A program made the position numbers and the translations under genes. From Holophagaceae bacterium (GTDB taxonomy: Bacteria; Acidobacteriota; Holophagae; Holophagales; Holophagaceae): DNA of 57,525 bases. Of this stretch, positions 25,829-33,307 are shown piece after piece. Numbering within the stretch: position 1 is the first letter of the stretch; each line of letters begins with the position of its first letter. The stretch is from NCBI GenBank assembly GCA_003165415.1, contig PLUC01000201.1, forward strand, positions 1 through 57,525. The letters run 5' to 3'. A model generated the notes under the pieces. That model saw only the letters and a program-made list of their open reading frames with translations, was not told the DNA's origin and searched no databases.

Positions 25829-26812
25829 ATGAAACTGAACCGCGCCCTGATTTTCACCCTGGTGGCGGGTGTCGCCACGCTCCTGTCCGCGCAGGGGAAG
25901 CCCCAGTTCGAGTTCAAGCTGGCGGAAGTGCACGAGAAGACCTTCCCCACCACCCTCGCCGACACCGAGTTCGCCCGGCTGGTGAACGTCGGCACCCAGG
26001 GCCGGGTGCACATCACCGTGTATGACAACGGCGCCCTCAGCCAGGACGAGAAGGCGGTGGTGGAACAGACCCAGATGGGCGCCATCGACTTCGCCCGCAT
26101 CAGCCTCGCCCCGGTGGCGCAGTTCGTCAAGGAACTCAACGTCCTCAGCCTGCCCTACCTCTACCGCGACAGCGACCACATGTGGAAAGTGCTGTCGGGA
26201 CCCATCGGGCAGGGGCTCCTGGGCGCCCTCGGCAAGGCCAACCTGACCGGCCTCTGCTACTACGACGCCGGCGCGCGCAGCTTCTACAACACCAAGAAGG
26301 ACATCAAGACCCTGGCCGACCTGAAGGGCATGAAGATCCGCGTGCTCCAGTCCAAGCTGATGATGGACATGGTCAAGGACCTGGGCGCCTCGCCGACCCC
26401 CATGCCCATGGGCGACATCTATTCCGCGCTGCAGACCAACGTCATCGACGGCGCCGAGAACAACTGGCCCTCGTACATCTCCTTCAGCCACTACGAGGTC
26501 GCCCGGCACTTCACCCTGGACCGGCACGCGATGGTGCCCGAACTCCTCATGGTGAGCAACCGCTCCCTGGGCAGGCTGACCAAGGCCGACCAGGACGTGG
26601 TCAGGAAGGCAGCCAAGGATTCAGTGGAATTCCAGAAGGCCAGGTGGATCCTGTCGGAGAAGGAGAACGAGGCCAGGGCCAAGGCCGCGGGCTGCAGCAT
26701 CACCTACCTGACCCCCCAGGCGCAGGCGGAGTTCGTGGCGGCGGTGCAGCCGATCTACGCTGAATACAGCGAATTCAAGGACCTGATCAGCCAGATCAAG
26801 GCCACCCGGTAG
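25829..26812 (+). CDS. TRAP transporter substrate-binding protein DctP
   Basis: A 327-residue periplasmic receptor of a TRAP transporter. It has a signal peptide (about 1-21, ending LLSAQG) and family blocks: LVNVGTQGRVHITVYDNGALSQDEKAVVE, FVKELNVLSLPYL, GARSFYNTKKDIKTLADLKGMKIRV spread across 30 residues with the conserved Arg that binds the ligand carboxylate, and DVIDGAENNWPSY-type VIDGAENN. A GGAGG site precedes ATG 25829. With dctQ and dctM it forms a sodium-driven importer; hexuronates are the likely cargo from context, as in known uronate TRAP systems. Confidence 0.9.
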   Translation: MKLNRALIFTLVAGVATLLSAQGKPQFEFKLAEVHEKTFPTTLADTEFARLVNVGTQGRVHITVYDNGALSQDEKAVVEQTQMGAIDFARISLAPVAQFVKELNVLSLPYLYRDSDHMWKVLSGPIGQGLLGALGKANLTGLCYYDAGARSFYNTKKDIKTLADLKGMKIRVLQSKLMMDMVKDLGASPTPMPMGDIYSALQTNVIDGAENNWPSYISFSHYEVARHFTLDRHAMVPELLMVSNRSLGRLTKADQDVVRKAAKDSVEFQKARWILSEKENEARAKAAGCSITYLTPQAQAEFVAAVQPIYAEYSEFKDLISQIKATR

Positions 26813-26891
26813 CCTCAGGGAGCCGGCGCGGGGCCGGTGCGCCCGGCTTCGCGCCTGATCATAGCCGCGCACCATCTGCTGGGGTACCCCC

Positions 26892-27422
26892 ATGAGGTTC
26901 ATCAAGCTCCTGTTCGACTGGGTCTTCCTGGCCCTGGCCTGGTTCGCGCTCCTGCTCCTGGTGTGCATGACCGCGCTGATCTTCGCCGACGTGTTCTGCC
27001 GGTACCTCCTGCACTTCAGCATCGCCTGGGCCGACGAGATCACGCTCATCTTCCTGGTCTGGTACGTCTTCATCGCCCTGGCCATCGGCGTGCGCAAGGG
27101 CGTCCACACCTCCATCGACCTGATCAAGATCCTGGTTCCGAACAAGTACCTGGACTGGACCGCCACCCGCCTGGTGGACCTCCTCACCATCCTCTTCGGC
27201 GGCCTGCTGGTCTACTTCGGCAAGGAGCTGATCGAGATCGGCACCTACTCGACCCTGGCCTCCATCGACCTGCCGTCCTACTGGGAATACATCTTCATTC
27301 CCATCAGCGGGGTCCTGGTGATGTATTCGGCCCTGGTCAGGATGTTCCAGGGGAAGTCGGCCGAGCACCAGGTGGACCTTCTGGACACCATCTTCATGAA
27401 TAAGGCGGACCACAATGTATGA
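26892..27422 (+). CDS. TRAP transporter small permease DctQ
   Basis: A 176-residue protein with four hydrophobic helices (about 10-33, 48-66, 92-112 and 128-150) and the DctQ motif DVFCRYLLHFSIAWADEI near residues 34-52. The Q subunit helps the large DctM permease assemble and work. It overlaps dctM by 8 bp and follows dctP by 79 bp. Confidence 0.9.
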   Translation: MRFIKLLFDWVFLALAWFALLLLVCMTALIFADVFCRYLLHFSIAWADEITLIFLVWYVFIALAIGVRKGVHTSIDLIKILVPNKYLDWTATRLVDLLTILFGGLLVYFGKELIEIGTYSTLASIDLPSYWEYIFIPISGVLVMYSALVRMFQGKSAEHQVDLLDTIFMNKADHNV

Positions 27423-28743
27423 TCCGATCATCGCCATCGCGATCCTGTTCTCTGTGTTCGCCCTCCTGGTGTTCCTGCGGGTTCCCATCTCCTTCACCCT
27501 GGTGCTTTCGGCGGTGGTCACGGCCCTCTACATGGATCTTCCGCTCCCGGTCCTGGCCCAGCAGATGAAGACCGGCGTCCAGTCCATGTCGCTGCTGACC
27601 ATTCCTTTGTTCGTCGTGGCCGGGGAGATCATGAGCGAAGGCGGCATCTCCCAGCGCCTGGTGGTCCTGGCCAACGCCCTGGTGGGGCGGTTCCGGGGCG
27701 GGCTGGCCATGGTGGACGTGGTGGCCTGCATGTTCTTCGGCGGCATCACCGGCTCCTGCGTGGCCGACGTCTCCGCCATCGGTTCGATCATGATCCCGAT
27801 GATGAAGAAGAAGGGCTACGACACCGACTACGCGGTGGGCATCACCATCTCCTCCGCGGTCCAGGGCGTCCTGGTCCCCCCCAGCCACAACATGATCCTG
27901 TATTCCATCGCCGCCGGCACCGTCGCCGGGGGCGCCTCGGTGGGCGCGCTGTTCCTGGCCGGCATCGTGCCCGGGATCTTCCTGGGGCTGACCCTGATGG
28001 CCCTGGCCTACGTCATCGCCCTGATCCGGAAATACCCCAAGGGCGACCCGTTCTCCTTCAGGGCGCTCCTGGTGGCCCTGAGGGGGTCGATCCTGGGACT
28101 GATGACGGCGATCATCATCATGGTGGGCATCCTCTCCGGAGTGTTCACCGCCGCCGAATCCTCCGCCGTGGCCGTGGTCTACGCCTTCATCATCACCTTC
28201 TTCGTCTACCGCGAGGTCAAGGTCTCGCACATGAAGCGGGTGCTGTTCAAGTCCACCAAGACCCTGGCCATGGTCATGACCCTCATCGCCTGCGCCAGCG
28301 CCTTCGGCTACATCCTGGCGACCCTGCAGGTGCCCCAGCGCATCACCGAGATCCTGCTCTCCATCTCCCACAACAAGTACCTCGTCCTGCTCATGATCAA
28401 CGTGCTGCTGCTGATCCTGGGCTGCATCATGGATATGGCGCCGCTGATCCTCATCTGCACCCCGATCCTGCTGCCGGCCCTGGCCGGATACCCGGGCTGG
28501 GCCGGCTTCGGCATCACGCCGGTGCACTTCGGGGTCATCCTCATGCTCAACCTGGGCATCGGCCTGCTGTCGCCGCCCATCGGGGTCGCGCTCAACGTGG
28601 GCTGCGCCCTGGGCGAGATCAAGATGGAGAAGATCGTCAAGGGCATGCTGCCGTTCTACGCGACCATGTACTTCGTGCTGATGATCATCACCTATTTCCC
28701 GGACATCGCCACCCTGGTGCCCAAGTGGTTCGGCTTCAACTAA
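27415..28743 (+). CDS. TRAP transporter large permease DctM
   Basis: A 442-residue integral membrane protein with about twelve helices. Family landmarks include FRVPISF-like FLRVPISFTLVLSA at the start, TIPLFVVAGEIMSEGG, the conserved GGITGSCVADVSAIGSIMIPMM block and SHNMILYS. DctM carries the solute with co-imported sodium. It is the last gene of the transporter proper; kdgF follows 49 bp downstream on the same strand. Confidence 0.93.
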   Translation: MYDPIIAIAILFSVFALLVFLRVPISFTLVLSAVVTALYMDLPLPVLAQQMKTGVQSMSLLTIPLFVVAGEIMSEGGISQRLVVLANALVGRFRGGLAMVDVVACMFFGGITGSCVADVSAIGSIMIPMMKKKGYDTDYAVGITISSAVQGVLVPPSHNMILYSIAAGTVAGGASVGALFLAGIVPGIFLGLTLMALAYVIALIRKYPKGDPFSFRALLVALRGSILGLMTAIIIMVGILSGVFTAAESSAVAVVYAFIITFFVYREVKVSHMKRVLFKSTKTLAMVMTLIACASAFGYILATLQVPQRITEILLSISHNKYLVLLMINVLLLILGCIMDMAPLILICTPILLPALAGYPGWAGFGITPVHFGVILMLNLGIGLLSPPIGVALNVGCALGEIKMEKIVKGMLPFYATMYFVLMIITYFPDIATLVPKWFGFN

Positions 28744-28792
28744 TAACGTAAGATCGTCTACCGGTTCGGCAATTTCAAATAGGAACGGCACA

Positions 28793-29131
28793 ATGGACAA
28801 CCTGTTCTTTCCCGATGCCGGCCTGGTCCCGGAGGTTCTGGACGGGGGCCGGATGTGGCGCAAACTGCGGGCCCGCGGCGGTTCCCTGATGCTGGTGGAA
28901 ATGCACTTCGAACAGGGGGCCGTCGGCGCCGAGCACCGGCATCCCCACGAGCAGCTCTGCTACTGCCTTGAAGGCGAGTTCCTGTACTCCATCGAGGGGG
29001 AAAAGGCCACCCTGCGGCCCGGCGACTCGGTCTTCGTCCCCGCTTCGGCCCTCCACGGCGCCCTCTGCGTGGCCGCGGGGCGGCTGCTGGACATCTTCAC
29101 CCCCCAGCGGGACGACTTCCTGAAGCCCTGA
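28793..29131 (+). CDS. kdgF: Cupin protein KdgF (unsaturated uronate linearisation)
   Basis: A 112-residue single-domain cupin. The metal site is in EHRHPHEQLCYCLEGE (His 48, His 50 and following Gln 54) with His 88 from the second motif, after PGDSVFVPASALHG. KdgF proteins convert 4,5-unsaturated uronates to DKI, the KduI substrate, so this supplies the first cytoplasmic step of the kdu route. Its place behind the TRAP importer supports that. Small cupins are diverse, but length, motif spacing and context all agree. Confidence 0.85.
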   Translation: MDNLFFPDAGLVPEVLDGGRMWRKLRARGGSLMLVEMHFEQGAVGAEHRHPHEQLCYCLEGEFLYSIEGEKATLRPGDSVFVPASALHGALCVAAGRLLDIFTPQRDDFLKP

Positions 29132-29158
29132 ACCGCGCCCTTCGCCCCAAGGATCCCC

Positions 29159-29674
29159 ATGCCTACCAGACCTGCTACCAAACCGGCGGCCTTGCCTCTC
29201 GTGAGCGCGGCGACCCGGGCCCTGGGCGTGCTGGAAGGCAATACGGCCGTCTACATCCTGAAGATCGAGTCCCACTGCACCATCCGCATGTTCTCCCGGA
29301 TGGGGCGGCGGGTGCCGCTCTACTGCACCGCCATCGGCAAAACGCTCCTGGCCTACGCCAAGAGCGAGGACCGGGAGGCGGCCCTGAAGGGGGTCCGGCT
29401 GCTGGCCTTCACCCCCAAGACCCTCACCACCCGGGCCGGGCTCCACGCGGAGCTGGAGCGGATCCGGGAGCAGGGCTTCGCCCTGGACGCGGAGGAGCAC
29501 GAGGAGGGCATCCACTGCATCGGGGCGCCCATCTTCGACCACACCGGCGCCATCGCCGCCACCTTGTCGGCCTCCTGGCCCGGCTTCCGCTACGAGCGCG
29601 GCGAGGAGGGCGACAAGATCGACCCGATCAAGGCCGCCGCCGCCCGGATCTCGGCGCTGCTGGGCCAGTCCTGA
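29159..29674 (+). CDS. IclR effector domain protein lacking its helix-turn-helix
   Basis: A 171-residue protein, about three-quarters identical by eye to residues 116-260 of the full-length IclR regulator at 20460. The first 26 residues also align (PLVSAATRALGVLE against PLVSAANRALAVLE). Between them 89 residues, covering nearly all of the winged helix and the linker helix, are missing exactly between two VLE-encoding repeats, with the frame kept. The effector domain is complete and free of stops. It follows kdgF by 27 bp in the same direction. It could bind KDG or pair with the full-length protein but should not bind DNA. A recent degenerate copy is the alternative. Confidence 0.85.
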   Translation: MPTRPATKPAALPLVSAATRALGVLEGNTAVYILKIESHCTIRMFSRMGRRVPLYCTAIGKTLLAYAKSEDREAALKGVRLLAFTPKTLTTRAGLHAELERIREQGFALDAEEHEEGIHCIGAPIFDHTGAIAATLSASWPGFRYERGEEGDKIDPIKAAAARISALLGQS

Positions 29675-29677
29675 GAC

Positions 29678-29706
29678 GCCATGACCGGGCTCCGCCCGGC
29701 CATGGC
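29678..29706. terminator. Stem-loop after the truncated IclR gene
   Basis: GCCATG and CCGGGC (from 29678) pair with GCCCGG and CATGGC (to 29706) around a short loop with one internal mismatch. It starts 3 bp after the stop codon. A G-run, not T-run, follows, so termination would be through structure alone. Confidence 0.6.
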
Positions 29707-29729
29707 GTGGGGGGGGGGAGTCTGAGGGG

Positions 29730-29749
29730 ATGCCACGCATGCGTGGCAT
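29730..29749. repeat. Perfect 20-bp palindrome
   Basis: ATGCCACGCATGCGTGGCAT is fully self-complementary. It lies between the convergent ends of the truncated iclR and eda genes, so it could be the eda-side terminator hairpin or a protein-binding or recombination site. Confidence 0.6.
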
Positions 29750-29790
29750 TAGAGCGCGCTTTGCTGCCGGGCGGTCTCCCCTCAGTCGTA

Positions 29791-30750
29791 TCAGCCCCTC
29801 AGCAGATGCACGGCGAACCCGCCCAGTTCCAGGTCGAGGTAGATGGACTTGAGCACGCCCTTGTCGCTCCTGGCGGTTTCCGGCCTGGCGGGGATCCCGG
29901 CGGCGGCGAAGTAGGCCACGGCGCGCTCCACCTGGTTGCAGCGGATGCCGATGTGGCCCTTTTCCCCGCACCGCGGCCGCTTGGTGATCTCGATCCGGTC
30001 CCCCGCGAAGATGGAACCGGTGGTTTCCCTGGGCTCCAGGTTGAACAGCCGGCCGAGGCCGCTGGCCAGTGCGCGGCACCCGGCCTCGTCCGGGCCATTG
30101 ATGCCCAGGTGGGCGAAGGTGAAGCTGTGCAGGGCGAACACCGCCTCCCGGCAGATGGTCTCCAGCGCGGACCAGTCCTCGGCTTCCACCAGGTCCGGCC
30201 GCACCATCCAGGATCCGCCGATGGCCAGCACGTTGGCGCGGCGTGCATAGCTGGACAGGTTGCCGGCATCGATGCCGCCGGTGGGAATGAACTTCATGGA
30301 GCCGAACGGGCCCGCCAGGGCGTCCAGCATGGCGGTGCCGCCCGCGGCGCCGGCGGGGAAGAACTTCAGGACTTCCAGGCCCCGCTGGAGGCCCTTGGCC
30401 ACCCCGTCCGGATTCACGATGCCGGGCAGGACAGGAACGCCCCGCTCCAGACAGTAGTCCACCACCGCGTCGACGTAGCAGGGGCTGACGATGAAGCGCG
30501 CGCCGGCCTGGATGGCCCGGGCCGCCTGGTCCACGCCCAGGACGGTCCCGGCCCCCACCAGGAGCTCCGGGAGCTCGGCGCTCATGGCCCGGATCGCCTC
30601 CTCGGCGGCGTCGGTGCGGAAGGTGACTTCGGCCACCGGGATGCCGCCCTTGACCAGGGCCCGGCCAAGACCCAAGGCTCGCTTGGCCGAGTCCAGCCGG
30701 ATGACGGGAACCAGCCCGATTTCGCCCATGCGCGCAAGCAGTGTGTCCAT
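29791..30750 (-). CDS. eda: KDPG aldolase Eda fused to a C-terminal VOC-like domain
   Basis: Eda cleaves 2-keto-3-deoxy-6-phosphogluconate to pyruvate and glyceraldehyde-3-phosphate, the last step of the island. Residues 1-210 are a complete class I aldolase with Glu 41, Arg 45 and the Schiff-base Lys 129 in LKFFPAG, then PTGGID. Residues about 211-319 form a second domain with FAHLGINGP (His 214), GHIGIRCNQVERAVAYF (His 266) and a final YLDLELGGF (Glu 308), the strand pattern of vicinal-oxygen-chelate/glyoxalase proteins. E. coli Eda has 213 residues. The gene is divergent from kdgK. Confidence 0.9.
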   Translation of the reverse strand: MDTLLARMGEIGLVPVIRLDSAKRALGLGRALVKGGIPVAEVTFRTDAAEEAIRAMSAELPELLVGAGTVLGVDQAARAIQAGARFIVSPCYVDAVVDYCLERGVPVLPGIVNPDGVAKGLQRGLEVLKFFPAGAAGGTAMLDALAGPFGSMKFIPTGGIDAGNLSSYARRANVLAIGGSWMVRPDLVEAEDWSALETICREAVFALHSFTFAHLGINGPDEAGCRALASGLGRLFNLEPRETTGSIFAGDRIEITKRPRCGEKGHIGIRCNQVERAVAYFAAAGIPARPETARSDKGVLKSIYLDLELGGFAVHLLRG

Positions 30751-30798
30751 GCCAGATCCTCATCCAAGACTGGGTTGTTGACTCATTCTAAAATAAAA

Positions 30799-30813
30799 TG
30801 AAACCAAGGTCCA
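30799..30813. promoter_or_regulatory. Candidate IclR/KdgR operator between eda and kdgK
   Basis: TGAAACCAAGGTCCA combines a TGAAAC-type arm with the GGTCCA arm of the kduI site (6-3-6, four of six pairs symmetric) and is followed by a T-run. It lies 49 bp before eda and 69 bp before kdgK and could control both. Confidence 0.45.
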
Positions 30814-30881
30814 TTTTTTTGATCGACCGCCTCCGCTGACTGATAAGATGGTCCCAACCACTGACTAGTGAGGTTCGTTCC

Positions 30882-31910
30882 ATGAGGAAAATCGTCACCT
30901 TCGGGGAAATCATGCTCCGGCTCAAGGCGCCGGGGCATGAGCGCCTGTTCCAATCCTCTCTGCTGGAGGCCCAGTTCGGCGGAGGGGAGGCCAACGTCGC
31001 CACCTCCCTGGCCCTGCTGGGCATGCACGCCGTGTTCGTTTCCGCGCTCGCCGCCGATCCCATCGGCCAGGGCGCCCTGCGCACCCTGCGGGGATACGGG
31101 GTGGACGTCAGCCAGGTGCGCCGCACCGGGGACCGGATCGGCATCTACTTCCTGGAGACCGGCGCCGACCAGCGGCCCTCCCAGGTGGTCTACGACCGGG
31201 CCGCCAGCGCCGCGTCCCTCATGCGGCCGGGGGATTTCCCCTGGGCGGAGATCTTCCAGGGGGCCGACTGGTTCCACTTCACGGGCATCACCCCGGCCCT
31301 GTCGCGCACCTCCGCCGACGCCTGCCTGGAGGCCATCCGGGCCGCGCGGGCCGCGGGGGTCCGGGTGTCCATCGACCTCAACTACCGCAAGAAGCTCTGG
31401 GGCTACGGGGTCCCGGCGCCGGAAGTGATGCGCCCGCTGGTGGCCCTGGCCGACGTGCTGATCGCCAACGAGGAGGATATCCAGCTGGGGCTGGGCATCG
31501 CCGCGGACGCGGATCCCGCCGCCAACCGGCTGGCGCCGGAGGCCTACCAGGCCCTGGCGGCCAGGACCAAGGCCGAGTTCCCCAACCTGGGCGTGGTGGC
31601 GATCACCCTGCGGGAAAGCCTTTCCGCGGACCGGAACGGGTGGTCGGCGGTGCTGGACGGGAGCCAAGGCTTCCTCCATTCCCGCCGGTATTCCCTGGAG
31701 AACATCGTGGACCGGGTGGGCGGAGGGGATTCCTTCGGCGCCGGGCTGATCTTCGGGCTGCTGGAGTACGGCGATGAGGTCCGGGCCCTGGAGTTCGCAG
31801 TGGCGGCTTCCGCGCTCAAGCACTCCATCCCCGGCGACCTGAACCTGTCCACCCGGGAAGAGGTGGAGCGGCTGGTGGCCGGTGACGGCACCGGCCGGGT
31901 GCTGCGCTGA
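30882..31910 (+). CDS. kdgK: 2-dehydro-3-deoxygluconokinase KdgK (PfkB family)
   Basis: A 342-residue sugar kinase that phosphorylates KDG to KDPG. It begins with the KdgK-type VTFGEIMLRLKAPG, has FGGGEANVATSLALLG as the PfkB glycine motif, ISIDLNYRKKLW-type SIDLNYRKKLWG, and the second signature VGGGDSFGAGLIFGLL whose Asp is the catalytic base. It is the first gene of kdgK-uxaB-uxaA-uxaC; its TGA overlaps the uxaB ATG by one base. Substrate assignment relies on motif type and context. Confidence 0.93.
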   Translation: MRKIVTFGEIMLRLKAPGHERLFQSSLLEAQFGGGEANVATSLALLGMHAVFVSALAADPIGQGALRTLRGYGVDVSQVRRTGDRIGIYFLETGADQRPSQVVYDRAASAASLMRPGDFPWAEIFQGADWFHFTGITPALSRTSADACLEAIRAARAAGVRVSIDLNYRKKLWGYGVPAPEVMRPLVALADVLIANEEDIQLGLGIAADADPAANRLAPEAYQALAARTKAEFPNLGVVAITLRESLSADRNGWSAVLDGSQGFLHSRRYSLENIVDRVGGGDSFGAGLIFGLLEYGDEVRALEFAVAASALKHSIPGDLNLSTREEVERLVAGDGTGRVLR

Positions 31911-33307
31911 TGGCCACGGACCGCCAGCATCCCGTGCGCATCCTCCAGTTCGGCGAGGGCAACTTCCTCCGGGCGTTCATTGACTGGATGGTGGACCGGA
32001 TGAGGACCGGTGCCGGTTTTGACGGCTCGGTGGCCCTGGTCAAGACCATCCCCGGCCCCTTCAGCCCCGATTTCCAGCGCCAGGACAACGCCTACACGGT
32101 CGTGGTGCGGGGACGGCAGGGGGCCCAGGTGGTGGAGGAGCGCTCCCGCATCGAGGTCATCTCAAGTCGCTTCAACCCCTACGAGGATTTTCAGGGTTAC
32201 CTGGAGGCCGCCGCCGATCCTGATGTGCGCGTGATCATCTCCAACACCACCGAGGCCGGCATCGCCCTGGACCTGTCCGACCGGGACGAGGACCGTCCCG
32301 CCGCCTCCTTCCCGGGCAAGCTGACCCAGCTGCTCCGGGCCCGCTACCTGGCCCTGGGCGGCGGCAAGGCCTCGGCGCTCCTGGTCATGCCCTGCGAGCT
32401 CATCGAGAAGAACGGCCAGACCTTGCGGCAGTTCGTGCTGGCCCACGCCGGGCGCTGGTACGGCGACCCGGGCTTCGAGCGCTGGATCAGCGAGGACTGC
32501 ACCTTCGTGGACACCCTGGTGGACCGCATCGTGTCGGGCCACGATCCCGCGGCCCGGGCCAGGCTGCTGGAGGAGACCGGCTGGGACGACGCCCTGCTGG
32601 TGGTGGCCGAGCCGTACCACCTCCTGGCCATCCAGGGGGTGGAGCGGGAGGACCTGCTCCCCCTGCGCCGGGCCGGGCTCAACGTGGTCTGGACCGACGA
32701 CATCACCCCCTCCCGGCTGCTGAAGGTGCGCATCCTCAACGGCGGGCATACCTTCCTGGCCATGGTCGGCACCGCCCTGGGCGTGCCGCTGGTGCGGGCC
32801 TGCCTGGGCCACCCGGTCCTGAAGGAGGCGCTGGAGCGTCTCTATGCCCGGGAGATCATCCCGGCCCTGCCCATGCCGGAAAGCGAAGGCGCGGCCTACG
32901 CCGGCACCATCCTCGACCGCTTCGACAACCCCTTCATGGAGCACAAACTGGAGGACATCGCCCTGAACTCGGTGTCCAAGTGGCGGTCGCGGCTGCTGCC
33001 CAGCGCCGTGGATTTCGCGGCGAAGCGGGGCCACGCGCCCGCCCTGATCGCCTTCTCCCTGGCCGCCCTGATCCAGCGCTACTGCACGGTGGACGCCCTG
33101 CGGGACGACGCGCCGGTGCTGGCCGCCTTCGCCAGGGTGCGGGCCATCGCCGATCCCGCCCAGGTGGTGCGGGCGGTGCTGGAAGACGCCGCCCTTTGGG
33201 GCGGGCCCCTTCCGGCCATTCCCGGTTTTGCCGAGGCGGTCACCAAAGGCTTCCAGGAGATCCGGTCCCGGGGTATGCTGGCGGCCCTGGAAGGAGCGCT
33301 GGCATGA
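31910..33307 (+). CDS. uxaB: Tagaturonate reductase UxaB
   Basis: A 465-residue NAD-dependent polyol dehydrogenase family enzyme that reduces D-tagaturonate to D-altronate. The Rossmann start is ILQFGEGNFLRAFIDWMVD. Middle blocks are ISNTTEAGIA and PCELIEKNGQTL, and the catalytic helix region VRILNGGHTFLAM carries Lys-x4-Asn-x2-His (KVRILNGGH), the family's active-site motif. Within this family the sequence fits UxaB rather than mannitol dehydrogenase. It shares ATGA with uxaA. Confidence 0.94.
   Translation: MATDRQHPVRILQFGEGNFLRAFIDWMVDRMRTGAGFDGSVALVKTIPGPFSPDFQRQDNAYTVVVRGRQGAQVVEERSRIEVISSRFNPYEDFQGYLEAAADPDVRVIISNTTEAGIALDLSDRDEDRPAASFPGKLTQLLRARYLALGGGKASALLVMPCELIEKNGQTLRQFVLAHAGRWYGDPGFERWISEDCTFVDTLVDRIVSGHDPAARARLLEETGWDDALLVVAEPYHLLAIQGVEREDLLPLRRAGLNVVWTDDITPSRLLKVRILNGGHTFLAMVGTALGVPLVRACLGHPVLKEALERLYAREIIPALPMPESEGAAYAGTILDRFDNPFMEHKLEDIALNSVSKWRSRLLPSAVDFAAKRGHAPALIAFSLAALIQRYCTVDALRDDAPVLAAFARVRAIADPAQVVRAVLEDAALWGGPLPAIPGFAEAVTKGFQEIRSRGMLAALEGALA

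Noticed and set aside
29159..29674. Second iclR explained by a frameshift or sequencing indel
   Set aside because: The missing segment is exactly 89 codons with both sides in frame, so a simple base-call error cannot produce it; a misassembly remains possible.
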